The notes beneath the pieces were generated by a model. The model worked only from the letters and a program-made list of their open reading frames with translations. It was not told the origin of the DNA and ran no database searches. A program made the translations under genes and the position numbers. A stretch of DNA of 64,000 nt from positions 744,001 to 808,000 of the forward strand of contig NZ_OZ253573.1 of the NCBI RefSeq assembly GCF_965262965.1. The letters are read 5' to 3'. Shown here piece by piece: positions 42,024 through 50,962 of this stretch; position 1 is the stretch's first letter, and each line of letters starts with the position of its first letter. Source of the stretch: Poriferisodalis sp965262965 (GTDB lineage Bacteria; Actinomycetota; Acidimicrobiia; Acidimicrobiales; Poriferisodalaceae).

Positions 42024-43432
42024 TGCCTGCCGCCTGTGACACGGCCCTCTGCGTCGTAGAACTCTGCGATCCCCACCGACTCGTACCACCGGTCGAAGGG
42101 ACGCTCGAGAACCAATTCAGGTCGCGAATCGGTGAACACGGCTCCGTCGGCGACCATCTGCTCCACTTCGCTGCCGGAATATCCGATCTCGGCCAGCACG
42201 TCGGCCGTGTCGCCCCCCATGTTTGGACCTGCCCGTGTGACATACGGCGGTGTCCGGCTCATGCGCAGCGGATTACGCACGAACAGGTCCCGTCCCAGCC
42301 GCGCGCATGGCGCCACCGAGTAGGGGCGGCGGTCGTGAACCTGCGGGTCGGCCAGCACGCCACGATGATCCAGTACCTCATAGGCCGCGACGCCCAAGGC
42401 CTGCAGCTGAGCAGCGGCCTGCTGCGCGCTCCGGCGGGAGGTCCACGCAGACAGCTCCGCATCGATGGCGTCATGGTTGGCGATGCGTTCGGCCAGCGTC
42501 TCGTGCGGATAGGTGGACAGGGCTGCTTGCCCGCTGCCGTCGTGTCCTTCGATGCCCGACCATTCGGCCAGCCCAACAAGCGACTGCCATGCCTCGTCGC
42601 TCTGCACTTCGGCGGCCACCCAGCGGTCGTCGCCGGCGCAGGGGTAGATGCCTGCGGGTGCTGCCCACGACACCCGGTTGCCGTTGCGGAAGGGCTCGGG
42701 CACACCCATGCCCTGCCCCACCAGGTACGGCCCCAAGAACGACACCGTGGTCTCCAGCTGGCTGATGTCGATGAAGCGGCCCTGGCCGGTCTGGTCGCGC
42801 TCAACCAGGGCGCTCAGGATCGCCACGGCCGTGTGCAGGCCGCCCATGTAGTCAGGCGGAGCGATCGAGGGGATGCCCGCAGGTTCCTCGTGAGGAAAGC
42901 CGGTGAGCGCGTCCCACCCCACCAGCGGCGCCTGGTTCGGTCCGAAGGCGCGAAACGGGTAGTACGGCATCTCGGGGTCCACTCCGAAGCCGGTCATGCC
43001 CGCGTAGATGATGTCCGGCCGCACCTGGGTCACCGACTCGTAGTCGAGCCCGAGTTCGGCGATGCCCGGAGCAGCGAAGTTGGTGAGGAAGACATCGCAG
43101 GTGGTCAGCAAGCGCCGTGCTGCTTCGAGTCCTCCGGGCAGCTTCAGCTCGAAACCCACCGACCGCTTGCCGGCCGACATCTCCGGCACGTACGGGCCGG
43201 TGTCGCAGAACACATCGGCGAGCTCGGGGTCACGGGCCCACGCCGAGCCGAATGCTCGGGCCACATCGGGGTAGCTGCGGGCCTCCACCTTGAAGACCTC
43301 AGCGCCGTGATGCGCCAAGACCTTGCCGCAGCACGGCGCCGCGACCGCGATGCTGATCTCGAATACCCGAACACCTGCCAGCGGTCGCGCATCTGCGCCC
43401 CTGCCGGTCTCGCTGCCCTGCTCGTCCGCCAC
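42020..43432 (-). CDS. class III CoA transferase (CaiB/BaiF)
   Basis: A 470-residue protein from GTG 43432 with GGGGAGG directly upstream. It starts LAGVRVFEISIAVAAPCCGKVLAHHGAEVFKVEA. APPDYMGGLHTAVAILSALVERD includes the Asp equivalent to the CaiB catalytic residue, and GQGRFIDISQLETTVSF follows. The C-terminal domain contains LADPQVHDRRPYSVAPCARLGRD and ends in MGGDTADVLAEIGYSG. First gene of the leftward CoA transferase operon; it overlaps the next gene by four bases. It probably activates a carboxylic acid produced by the surrounding catabolic enzymes. Confidence 0.88.
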   Translation of the reverse strand: MADEQGSETGRGADARPLAGVRVFEISIAVAAPCCGKVLAHHGAEVFKVEARSYPDVARAFGSAWARDPELADVFCDTGPYVPEMSAGKRSVGFELKLPGGLEAARRLLTTCDVFLTNFAAPGIAELGLDYESVTQVRPDIIYAGMTGFGVDPEMPYYPFRAFGPNQAPLVGWDALTGFPHEEPAGIPSIAPPDYMGGLHTAVAILSALVERDQTGQGRFIDISQLETTVSFLGPYLVGQGMGVPEPFRNGNRVSWAAPAGIYPCAGDDRWVAAEVQSDEAWQSLVGLAEWSGIEGHDGSGQAALSTYPHETLAERIANHDAIDAELSAWTSRRSAQQAAAQLQALGVAAYEVLDHRGVLADPQVHDRRPYSVAPCARLGRDLFVRNPLRMSRTPPYVTRAGPNMGGDTADVLAEIGYSGSEVEQMVADGAVFTDSRPELVLERPFDRWYESVGIAEFYDAEGRVTGGRQ

Positions 43433-43596
43433 CTGTGCCTCCCCTATATGGGCGGGACACTAGTCCTCGCCGTCCGGTGGCCTTGCAGCCGTGACTTCCG
43501 GCTGCGGCTGGGCTTCGGGCGTGGTACACCACTGTCGTTCGAACACTCACGTCGGCGTGTCCAGTCGGATGCCGCCGTCACCCGAAGGGGGAACCG

Positions 43597-43989
43597 ATGT
43601 CACAAAGCCAAGGCAATTCACCGGTCGAAGTGGTGGATCACTTCATCGCCGACATTTGTCGCAAGGATCTCGATGCCGCGATGAGCCACGTTGCGGAGGA
43701 TTGCTACTACGACAACGTCCCGATCGGCGACATGAACACCCGCGACGAGATGCGCGACTTCCTCACCCCGATGCTGGGCGGCGACGGCCCCGTGGAATTC
43801 GAAGTCCTGCGCCACACTGTCACCGGCAACACGGTCATGAACGAGCGTGTCGACCGGTTCCACACCGGCTCGGGCCGCCAGATCGAGCTGCCCGTCATGG
43901 GCATTTTCGAGGTCAATGACGGCCTCATCACGTTCTGGCGCGACTACTTCGACCAAGGCACGTTCATGCGCCAGATCAAGGGCGGCTGA
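43597..43989 (+). CDS. limonene-1,2-epoxide hydrolase family protein (SnoaL-like fold)
   Basis: A 130-residue NTF2-fold protein. The residues of the limonene epoxide hydrolase site are visible in order: Tyr and Asn in YYDNVPIGDM, Arg and Asp in NERVDRFHT, and Asp in WRDYFDQGTF. These normally activate water for epoxide opening. The protein is a little shorter than the characterised enzyme. The gene is eight bases upstream of an SDR gene, giving an epoxide-to-diol-to-ketone logic. The same residues occur in other members with unproven substrates, so limonene itself is not implied. Confidence 0.8.
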   Translation: MSQSQGNSPVEVVDHFIADICRKDLDAAMSHVAEDCYYDNVPIGDMNTRDEMRDFLTPMLGGDGPVEFEVLRHTVTGNTVMNERVDRFHTGSGRQIELPVMGIFEVNDGLITFWRDYFDQGTFMRQIKGG

Positions 43990-43996
43990 ACCGGCC

Positions 43997-44776
43997 GTGG
44001 CCAACAATTACGACGGATTCGACCTGACCGGCAAGGTCGCGGTCATCACCGGCGGCAACAGCGGCATCGGGCTGGGCTACGCCCGCGCCATCGCCGCGGC
44101 CGGTGCCGATGTCAGCGTGTGGGGCACCAATCCCGACAAGAACGCTGTCGCCGAGGCCGAACTGCAGGCACTCAACCCGTCGGCGTCAGCCCTGGGGTGT
44201 GACGTCTCCGATGAGCAGCAGGTCGAAGAATGCATGGCTGCGGTCATCGAGCGCTACGGCCGCGTCGACGCGTGCTTTCCGAACGCCGGCGTCGGCACGC
44301 AGAACCGAGCGGGCTTCCACGAGCACTCGAACGAGGACTGGTTCAGAGTCATCGACGTGAACCTTCACGGCGTCTTCTACACACTGCGTGCGGCCACCCG
44401 CCAGATGATCGCCCAAGGCGGAGGCGGATCGCTGGTGCTGACCTCCAGCGGCACCGCCATACAGGGGGCGGCGCGGGGTCAGGCCTATGCGGCGACCAAG
44501 GGCGCCATGCTGGCGATGATGATGGGGCTGTCCGTGGAGATGGCTCGCTACAAGATCAACGCCAACGCCATCATCCCGGGCTGGGTCGAAACGGCCATGA
44601 CCGAGCGCGCCTTCAACTGGGACAAGTTCGTCACCGCCGTCATGCCCCGCATCCCGATGCGGCGTTGGGGCACGCCGGACGACTTCGGCGCAATCGCCGT
44701 GTACCTGATGAGCGATGCGGCGCGCTGGCACACCGGAGACGTGATCAAGATCGACGGCGGATTCAGCATCTTCTGA
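43997..44776 (+). CDS. short-chain dehydrogenase/reductase
   Basis: A 259-residue classical SDR from GTG 43997. NAD(P)-binding TGGNSGIGLGYA near residue 20, NAGVG around residue 97, and the catalytic S...YAATK (SSGTAIQGAARGQAYAATKGAM) are present. The C terminus GDVIKIDGGFSIF is typical. W in VWGTN after the second strand, without a following basic residue, gives no clear cofactor call. It lies eight bases after the epoxide hydrolase-like gene and probably acts on the same pathway. The alcohol or ketone oxidised is unknown. Confidence 0.88.
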   Translation: MANNYDGFDLTGKVAVITGGNSGIGLGYARAIAAAGADVSVWGTNPDKNAVAEAELQALNPSASALGCDVSDEQQVEECMAAVIERYGRVDACFPNAGVGTQNRAGFHEHSNEDWFRVIDVNLHGVFYTLRAATRQMIAQGGGGSLVLTSSGTAIQGAARGQAYAATKGAMLAMMMGLSVEMARYKINANAIIPGWVETAMTERAFNWDKFVTAVMPRIPMRRWGTPDDFGAIAVYLMSDAARWHTGDVIKIDGGFSIF

Positions 44777-44962
44777 GTCCGACGGCGACAACACAGCGCT
44801 AGCGGCACTGCCGCGTCAGCAGCGGTTCAGCGCCGCGCGACCGGGCGCGCCTAACATTCCAATCAGCGGCGACATGCGGCGCACGGGGTGCACGCCGGTG
44901 CTCGCTCGAACTTCACGGCGTAAACGGTCTCGTTACGCGCCGATCACTGCCGAGGGGAAACA

Positions 44963-46711
44963 GTGGACGAATACGACATTCACATCAAGGACGGCACCAT
45001 CGTCGATGGGACACGGGTGCCGAGCTATCGGGGCGATCTGTGGATCTCCGACGGTCGCATCGCCCAGATCGGCGGCCGGCCGAATAAGCCGTCCAGAGAG
45101 GTCATCGACGCTGGCGGCTGCATCGTGGCCCCGGGCAGCATCGACCTGCACACCCACTACGACGCGCAGATCCGCTGGGATCCGTACTGCTCGATTTCGA
45201 GCTGGCACGGGGTGACGTCGGTGGTGCTGGGCAATTGCGGCTTCGGCTTCGCCCCGTGCAAGCCCGACTTCCGCGAGCGGTCGATGCTCACGATGGTCCG
45301 CACCGAGGCGATCCCGCTTGCCGCCATGCAAGAGGGAATGCTGCCCAAGTGGGACTGGGAGACCATCCCGGAGTACCTGGACTCGCTGGACGCGGCACCC
45401 AAGGGCGTCAACGTCCTGCAGTACATGCCGACCGCGTCGCTGATGATCTACGTGATGGGCCTGGAAGCGGCGAAGTCGCGGCCGGCCAACAACGAAGAGC
45501 GCAAGGAGATGCAACGCCTGCTTCACGAGGGCATGGACGCCGGGCTGTGCGGCTTTTCCATCCAGCGACTCGGACCGAACTCGACGCAATCGGACTTCGA
45601 CGGCACACCGATGGTCACCGACACCATGATCGACGACGACATCTTCGTGCTGGCCGAAGTGCTGCGCGAACGTGATGAGGGCTTCATCCAGCTGACGCAG
45701 GCCACGAGCGCCGACGTCAACAACGCCGAAGACCTTGACTTCAAGCGCCGGCTGGCAGAGGTGTGCGGCCGCCCGATCATCGACAATGTGGTGCCCGTGA
45801 GCCAACGCAACCCCCGAGTGCACGAGGAACGGCTGGAATGGCTCGAGCAGGCGCACAACGACGGGCTGCGCATCTTCGGTCAGGGCGCCTCGATTCGCAC
45901 TGGCTTCGCGTTCTCGCTCGACGAGTGGAACCTGTACGACTCCAGCCCCGCATGGCGCGAGGCCACCACGGGCACCATCGAAGAGAAGATCCGCAAGATG
46001 TCCGACCCGGCGATCCGGGAACGGCTGCGTGCCGAGACCGACGAGGCCGCGACGCTGTTCGCCAACACCCAAGGCGCAGTCGGCGGGCCGCCCCGCAAGC
46101 TGATCGTGCAGGGCGTGACCCGGCGCGAAGACCTGCAGAAGTACGTGGGCAGGTCGCTCGGCGAGATTGCCGAAACGGAAGGCAAGCACTACATCGACGT
46201 GATGCTCGACCTCTCGCTCGAGACAGACCTTCGGACCGAGTTCCTGGGCGAGGGTCCCGATTTCAACGTGGACCACATGTCCGCCGTGTACACCGACTCG
46301 CCGTACACGATCCCCGGCGTGTCCGACGGCGGAGCGCACACCAAGTTCTTCTCCGGCGGTGCGTGGACGACCGACTTCCTGGCTTGGATCGTCCGGGACG
46401 AGAAGCGCGTGTCCGTTGAGGAAGCGCACTACCGGATGTCGGCGCTCGCAGCCCATGCGGCCGGATTCAAGGACCGTGGCGTGCTCACCGAAGGCGCCCC
46501 GGCCGACGTGCTGGTGTACGACATGGACGAGCTGGCGATCGATCCCGAGTGGATCGGCGAGGCGACCTACGACCTGCCCGGCGGCGAGTGGCGGCGCGTC
46601 CAGCGTGCGCACGGCTACCGGCACATCCTGGTGAACGGGGTCGAGACCTTCCAAGACGGCGAGTGCACTGGGGCCACGCCCGGCAAGCTCCTGCGCCACG
46701 GCCGCGGCTAG
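44963..46711 (+). CDS. amidohydrolase, N-acyl-D-amino-acid deacylase type
   Basis: A 582-residue metal-dependent amidohydrolase from GTG 44963, with GAGGGG seven bases upstream. It begins with the composite beta domain (YDIHIKDGTIVDGTRVPSYRGDLWISDGRIAQIG). The metal site HTHYDAQI follows PGSIDLHTH, then VVLGNCGFGFAPCKP and the Asp in VSDGGAHTKFF near the C terminus. The family hydrolyses D-amino-acid amides, dihydropyrimidine-like rings and related bonds. Many such genes in soil and marine bacteria are labelled D-aminoacylase without proof. The 186-base gap from the SDR gene suggests its own promoter. Confidence 0.87.
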   Translation: MDEYDIHIKDGTIVDGTRVPSYRGDLWISDGRIAQIGGRPNKPSREVIDAGGCIVAPGSIDLHTHYDAQIRWDPYCSISSWHGVTSVVLGNCGFGFAPCKPDFRERSMLTMVRTEAIPLAAMQEGMLPKWDWETIPEYLDSLDAAPKGVNVLQYMPTASLMIYVMGLEAAKSRPANNEERKEMQRLLHEGMDAGLCGFSIQRLGPNSTQSDFDGTPMVTDTMIDDDIFVLAEVLRERDEGFIQLTQATSADVNNAEDLDFKRRLAEVCGRPIIDNVVPVSQRNPRVHEERLEWLEQAHNDGLRIFGQGASIRTGFAFSLDEWNLYDSSPAWREATTGTIEEKIRKMSDPAIRERLRAETDEAATLFANTQGAVGGPPRKLIVQGVTRREDLQKYVGRSLGEIAETEGKHYIDVMLDLSLETDLRTEFLGEGPDFNVDHMSAVYTDSPYTIPGVSDGGAHTKFFSGGAWTTDFLAWIVRDEKRVSVEEAHYRMSALAAHAAGFKDRGVLTEGAPADVLVYDMDELAIDPEWIGEATYDLPGGEWRRVQRAHGYRHILVNGVETFQDGECTGATPGKLLRHGRG

Positions 46712-46750
46712 CGGCCCCAACAACACAGAGCGGCGAGCGGCCGCGCCGCA

Positions 46751-48001
46751 TCACGCCGCAGCGATCACCTCTGCCAAAGTGGCGACACCTGCGCGGATGT
46801 CCTCGTGAGACAGGCTTCCGAAGCACAGGCGCATGCGGCGCGCCCCCCATTGCGGGTCGACTGACCAGGCCGCGCCCTCGTTGAATTGAATCCCCCGCTC
46901 CGCAGCAGGTGCGAGGTAACGGGCGGTGTCGGTGCCTCGAGGAAACGTCAGCCAAACGAAGATTCCGCCCTTGGGATCGGTCACCTGCACCGGCCCGCCG
47001 AGCGCAATCGCCACCGCGGACAATGCGCCGAAGTGGGTGGCGACGGCATGGCGCATGACACGGCACTTTTCACGCAACGTGGCCCTCAGCTCGCGGACAT
47101 GGTCGACGAAGTGTGCCGAGGAGTACTCCGCCAGAATCAGCTGCTCGACAGCTCCGGTGCCCGCATCGTCCTTGAGCGCCACGAGCTGGCGCATCACCGG
47201 AGGTTCTGCCACCACGAAACCGAGTCGCAGCGCCGGCGCGATCGACTTAGAGAACGAGCCGCAATACACGACGCGGCCGACATCGCCACCGTCACGAGCG
47301 AGCGCCGCAATGGCCGGCGGGCGATCGCCTTCCCATGCCAGATCGGCGTAGCAGTCGTCTTCGAAAATCACGACATCCCATCGCCGGACGACGCTCAACA
47401 ACTCGCGGCGCCGCTCGACGGGCATGACCGAGCCAGTCGGGTTCTGCACAGTCGGGATCGTGTAGATGAGCTTCGGCAGTCGGTCTTGCGAGGCGAGCCG
47501 TGAGAGCAGCCCGTCGAGCGCTTCGGGCACGATGCCGTCGTCGTCGAGTTGGGCGGGCTCGCAGATTGCACCGGCGCGAGTGAGCTTCGAGATGATCCCG
47601 CCGTAGGTCGCCTCTTCGGCAACCACAACGTCGCCGGGCTCGACGAAGGTCTCGATGACCAGATCGAGTGCCTGCAACGAGCCCGAAACGACCAGCACCT
47701 CATCGGCGCTGATCGGCAGGGCGGCCTCAACCCCCAGGTTCGCGGCAATGAACTCGCGCAGCTCGTCGTAGCCCTGCGGGTTGCCACCGAGGTTGTAGGT
47801 GGCAAGTGCCGGTCCGTGCTTGTTGATGGCGTTGACGGCGGCTTCGGCTAGCCCGCCTACCGGCACGCTCGGCGAGTCATTGTTCCCACCGACGAAGCTG
47901 TACCGCGGGATCGGACCCCACTCGGGTGCGGGGCTTGGCAGACCCGCCGCCATCTTCGACCGCACGTCAAAGGAAGCGTGCGCTTGTTCTGTCGTTGACA
48001 T
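46751..48001 (-). CDS. PLP-dependent class I/II aminotransferase
   Basis: A 416-residue aminotransferase of the 2-aminoadipate/LysN or MocR-free subgroup. Features are YNLGGNPQGYDELREFIAANLGV, VVSGSLQALDLVIETFVEPGDVVVAEEATYGG, the asparagine in YTIPTVQNPTGSVM, the aspartate in VIFEDDCYADLAWEG, and the PLP lysine in YCGSFSKSIAPALRLGF. It probably transfers an amino group to or from 2-oxoacids. It is convergent with the amidohydrolase gene and sits 21 bases downstream of the SnoaL-like gene on the same strand. The exact substrate is not recognisable. Confidence 0.88.
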   Translation of the reverse strand: MSTTEQAHASFDVRSKMAAGLPSPAPEWGPIPRYSFVGGNNDSPSVPVGGLAEAAVNAINKHGPALATYNLGGNPQGYDELREFIAANLGVEAALPISADEVLVVSGSLQALDLVIETFVEPGDVVVAEEATYGGIISKLTRAGAICEPAQLDDDGIVPEALDGLLSRLASQDRLPKLIYTIPTVQNPTGSVMPVERRRELLSVVRRWDVVIFEDDCYADLAWEGDRPPAIAALARDGGDVGRVVYCGSFSKSIAPALRLGFVVAEPPVMRQLVALKDDAGTGAVEQLILAEYSSAHFVDHVRELRATLREKCRVMRHAVATHFGALSAVAIALGGPVQVTDPKGGIFVWLTFPRGTDTARYLAPAAERGIQFNEGAAWSVDPQWGARRMRLCFGSLSHEDIRAGVATLAEVIAAA

Positions 48002-48022
48002 ATTGTCTGCGCGTCCGATGGT

Positions 48023-48427
48023 TCAGGCGTCAGAGACGACAATCCGCTGAGCGAACAGCCACTGCCCGTCAACCTTGTGGACGATGTCGTCGTAGTGCCC
48101 CACCAGCAGGAGCCTTCCGCCGTCAGGCAGGGGCTTGACCATCTGGAGATGGCTGAACACGGTGGCCTCCCCACCATCGCCGTCGGCCACGACATTGGTC
48201 ACCCAGTGCTGCGCAGAGGCGAACTCGGCGTACTGCTCCTCGATTGAGTACGCGGCGGCAAAGGCCCGCAGCTCGTCACGCCCATTGAACGTCCCGACGA
48301 TCCCGATGAACTCGCCGTCGGGAGTGAACGTGTTGGCGTAGCCATCGGCGTCGCCGGTGTCGATGGCCTTGTTGTAACGAGAGATCAAGTCACGGATCTC
48401 GACACGGTCGTCATTTGTCAAGGCCAC
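48023..48427 (-). CDS. SnoaL-like (NTF2-fold) protein
   Basis: A 134-residue SnoaL_4-type protein starting at GTG 48427 with GGGGGAGC upstream. Segments RVEIRDLISRYNKAIDTGDADGYANTFTPDGEFIG and HWVTNVVADGDGGEATVFSHLQMV are typical of the ring-hydroxylating dioxygenase beta-subunit-like/SnoaL fold. The PFPG-like loops give no catalytic prediction. It precedes the aminotransferase gene on the same strand. Ligand unknown. Confidence 0.8.
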   Translation of the reverse strand: MALTNDDRVEIRDLISRYNKAIDTGDADGYANTFTPDGEFIGIVGTFNGRDELRAFAAAYSIEEQYAEFASAQHWVTNVVADGDGGEATVFSHLQMVKPLPDGGRLLLVGHYDDIVHKVDGQWLFAQRIVVSDA

Positions 48428-48588
48428 AGCGCTCCCCCAGTGCTCTTCAAGCGTGTTGGCGTCAACCTACTTCGACGCGGGCGGCGCCGGCATCGGTACT
48501 CAACCTCGTTAGCCATGCTTACCGTCGCGCGACAGGGTTCACCACTACTGAGCATTCACCCATCTGGATACAACCTGAAGCGCCTGCT

Positions 48589-48594
48589 TATACT
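48589..48594 (+). promoter_or_regulatory. -10 box for leaderless ABC ATPase transcript
   Basis: TATACT, the best -10 match in the window, ends six bases before GTG 48601. Confidence 0.55.
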
Positions 48595-48600
48595 GCTGCG

Positions 48601-49926
48601 GTGCGCACCGTCCGGGCATTTCGGTCGAAGCGGAGCCGACGATCAGCCATTCCGGCGGCATCGGCTGGACCTCGTCATCGCGGTCACGAGCGCCACTGGC
48701 CGGCTGCACGCTCCATCACGCTCGACGGCGTCTCACATGCGTACAGCCAAGCTCAGGTGCCGCGCCCGGCTGATGGTGCTCCGCCAGCCGGCGACGGTTA
48801 TTCGGTGTGCAACCTGTCCTTGCACGTCGAGCCTGGCGAGTCGGTTGCCTTGCTCGGGCCGAGCGGTTGCGGCAAGACCACCCTGCTTCGTCTGATCGCC
48901 GGTCTCGAGCGTCCCCTCGCGGGAACCATCCAACTCGGCGACAGGTTTGTCGCAGGCCCGTCTGGGCGGGGCGGCATCTGGATCGCACCAGAATCCCGCC
49001 GCGTCGGAATGGTGTTCCAGGACTGGGCGCTGTTTCCCCATCTCACCGTGGGCCGCAATGTCGGCTATGGGCTCGAGCGGGCCAAGCGGACGCCACGTCG
49101 CATCGCTGAGGCTCTCGACCTAGTGGGCTTGGCCGGCTTTGAAGACCGGATACCCTCGACGCTCTCGGGAGGCCAGCAGCAGCGTGTCGCCCTGGCACGG
49201 GCCTTGGCACCTCGTCCCGGCGTGCTCCTGCTGGACGAGCCGTTTTCGAATCTCGACTCGTCTCTGCGTGAGGAAGTCCGCAGCGAGGTACGTCGCCTGC
49301 TGCTCGAGTTGGGGATCACGGCGGTGTTCGTCACTCACGACCAGGATGAGGCGTTCGTCGTCGGCGATCGCGTCGGTGTGTTGCGCGAGGGCCGTCTTGC
49401 CCAAATGGACGCGCCCGACGGTCTCTACCGCCGACCGAACGACCCGTTCGTGGCCGACTTCGTCGGAACAGCATCGTGGCTGCGTTGCATCGCCTCGGGC
49501 GGAGTTGCCCACACCGCGCTCGGGCGTCTGCCAATCAGCCCTGCGACGCCGTCGGGCGGACACGAGCTAAGCGATGACACCACGAGCGCCGGTCCGGTTG
49601 ACGTCATGCTGCGACCCGAGCAGCTCCGGCTGGCCACCGGCACCACGGCCGAAGTGGAACTCGTGGAGTTCTACGGCCACGACTCGATGGTTGTGGCAAA
49701 CCTCGATGGCACGCATCTTCGAGTTCGCTGCGGGCCCGATCCCGACGTGAGCCGCGGCGACTCCGTCGCAGTCGAGTTCATCGGCACAGACGTCGTGGCA
49801 TTCACTCCGCACGGACGAACAGCACACGGCGCCTACACCGACACCTTGGCGCGGGCCGAGCAACTCTCGCCCGCAACACCAGATTGGCCGCCGACCCCTG
49901 CCGAGCTGGAGCTCCTGGCCGACTGA
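48601..49926 (+). CDS. ABC transporter ATP-binding protein (FbpC/ThiQ/PotA type), orphan
   Basis: A 441-residue ATPase. The GTG at 48601 is chosen from the perfectly spaced -10 box, though the first ~45 residues are Arg/Ala-rich and not conserved. The nucleotide-binding domain has Walker A GPSGCGKTTLLRLIAG, Q-loop VFQDWALFPHLT, signature LSGGQQQRVALARAL, Walker B VLLLDEPFSNLD and the switch His in VFVTHDQDEAF. The C-terminal region includes a TOBE-like regulatory part (MLRPEQLRLA; VELVEFYGHDSMVV). It matches ATPases of iron, thiamine, sulfate or polyamine importers. No permease is adjacent. It could pair with the thiamine-type binding protein at 2.2 kb, but a 45-kb separation makes that speculative. 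Confidence 0.83.
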   Translation: MRTVRAFRSKRSRRSAIPAASAGPRHRGHERHWPAARSITLDGVSHAYSQAQVPRPADGAPPAGDGYSVCNLSLHVEPGESVALLGPSGCGKTTLLRLIAGLERPLAGTIQLGDRFVAGPSGRGGIWIAPESRRVGMVFQDWALFPHLTVGRNVGYGLERAKRTPRRIAEALDLVGLAGFEDRIPSTLSGGQQQRVALARALAPRPGVLLLDEPFSNLDSSLREEVRSEVRRLLLELGITAVFVTHDQDEAFVVGDRVGVLREGRLAQMDAPDGLYRRPNDPFVADFVGTASWLRCIASGGVAHTALGRLPISPATPSGGHELSDDTTSAGPVDVMLRPEQLRLATGTTAEVELVEFYGHDSMVVANLDGTHLRVRCGPDPDVSRGDSVAVEFIGTDVVAFTPHGRTAHGAYTDTLARAEQLSPATPDWPPTPAELELLAD

Positions 49927-49966
49927 CGCTGCGCTCGGATCGCTCAACCCGTGCGACTCGAACTGC

Positions 49967-50872
49967 TCAGATAGCGCCGCTACGCAGCGGAGCAATGACC
50001 TGCTCAGCGAAGCGATGTGCCGGCTCGGCGCTGTCAGGGTTGCCGAAGTCAAGCACGAAGTGCCCGATGCCGACCTCGGCGAGCGTTGCAAGGAACTCGG
50101 CGTACTCGGCTGACTCGCTGTCGGTGGTGGGCAGTACCCGCTCGACGGTGGTGGACATCTCCAGTCCCGTGGGGTCTCGCCCCACACGCTCGAGCTCGTC
50201 CAGAACGATCCCGCATTTGCGGCGCAGCGATTCCAGATCGCGCCGCCACGGCGTGTTCCAGATGTCGGCATGCCGGGCTGCCACCTTGAGCCCGATCTGC
50301 TCGCCCGAAGCTCCGACGCAGATCGGCGGCGGAACACCAGGAAGTGGCGGCGCCGCCGCTCCGTCTATGCGGTAGTGCTTGCCCTCGAAGCTCGGGTCGT
50401 CTTGTGTCCACATGAGCCGGCAGATCGTGATGACCTCTGCGAGTTGCTCGAAACGCACCTTCGGTGACGGGAATTCGTAGCCGTATGCGGTGTATTCGTC
50501 GCCGCGCCAGCCGGCCCCGATGCCCAGGATGAAGCGATTGCCGGACAGGTACTGCAGCGTCGCTGCCATTTTCGCCGTCAGCGCAGGTGGGCGGTACCCG
50601 TGCCCGAGTACGTGGTGGCACAGATCCACTCCGTCGAGACGCGCGGCGCACCAGGTGATGGTCGTCCAGGCCTCAAGAAACGGATCGGTCTTGGCGTCGA
50701 ACCCGTAGAAGTGGTCAGCGATCCACAGCGAGTCGAAATGCCCGATGACTTCAGGCAGCAGCGCCTCGACCTGGTCGGCAACGATCGGCCGATAGTCGCT
50801 CCACCGGTTCCCGATGCACGGCGACAGCCACCCGAATCTCAGTGCGCTTGAAGCGCCCGCAGCATCGTTCAC
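49967..50872 (-). CDS. LLM-class F420-dependent oxidoreductase
   Basis: A 301-residue luciferase-like TIM barrel. RFGWLSPCIGNRWSDYRPIVADQVEALLPE at the start, FDSLWIADHFYGFD, LCHHVLGHGYRPPALTAKMAATLQYLSGNRFILGIGAGWRGDEYTAYGYEFP and CVGASGEQIGLKVAARHADIWN are typical of the F420-binding branch (LLM F420 family). GTG 50872 has TAGCGT six bases upstream. It stands alone, convergent with the ABC ATPase gene. Substrate unknown. Confidence 0.86.
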   Translation of the reverse strand: MNDAAGASSALRFGWLSPCIGNRWSDYRPIVADQVEALLPEVIGHFDSLWIADHFYGFDAKTDPFLEAWTTITWCAARLDGVDLCHHVLGHGYRPPALTAKMAATLQYLSGNRFILGIGAGWRGDEYTAYGYEFPSPKVRFEQLAEVITICRLMWTQDDPSFEGKHYRIDGAAAPPLPGVPPPICVGASGEQIGLKVAARHADIWNTPWRRDLESLRRKCGIVLDELERVGRDPTGLEMSTTVERVLPTTDSESAEYAEFLATLAEVGIGHFVLDFGNPDSAEPAHRFAEQVIAPLRSGAI

Positions 50873-50878
50873 CGCGTC

Positions 50879-50884
50879 ACGCTA
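50879..50884 (-). promoter_or_regulatory. -10 box for leaderless LLM transcript
   Basis: TAGCGT on the minus strand ends six bases before GTG 50872. Confidence 0.5.
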
Positions 50885-50962
50885 ATGCCCTGGTCAGCGA
50901 GGTTTGCGCTCGTGATCGTCGAATTCGACTTCTCTTCGACTGATCGCCAAAGCAGGCCGCTG

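Noticed and set aside
41696..43684. 662-residue frame on the + strand
   Set aside because: It is a shadow of two CoA transferase genes whose own signatures are clear.
44933..46726. 597-residue frame on the minus strand
   Set aside because: It is a shadow of the amidohydrolase gene, which has metal-site motifs and a ribosome-binding site.
48601..49926. ATPase partner of the thiamine-type binding protein
   Set aside because: The distance is 45 kb with no permease at either site, so pairing cannot be supported.
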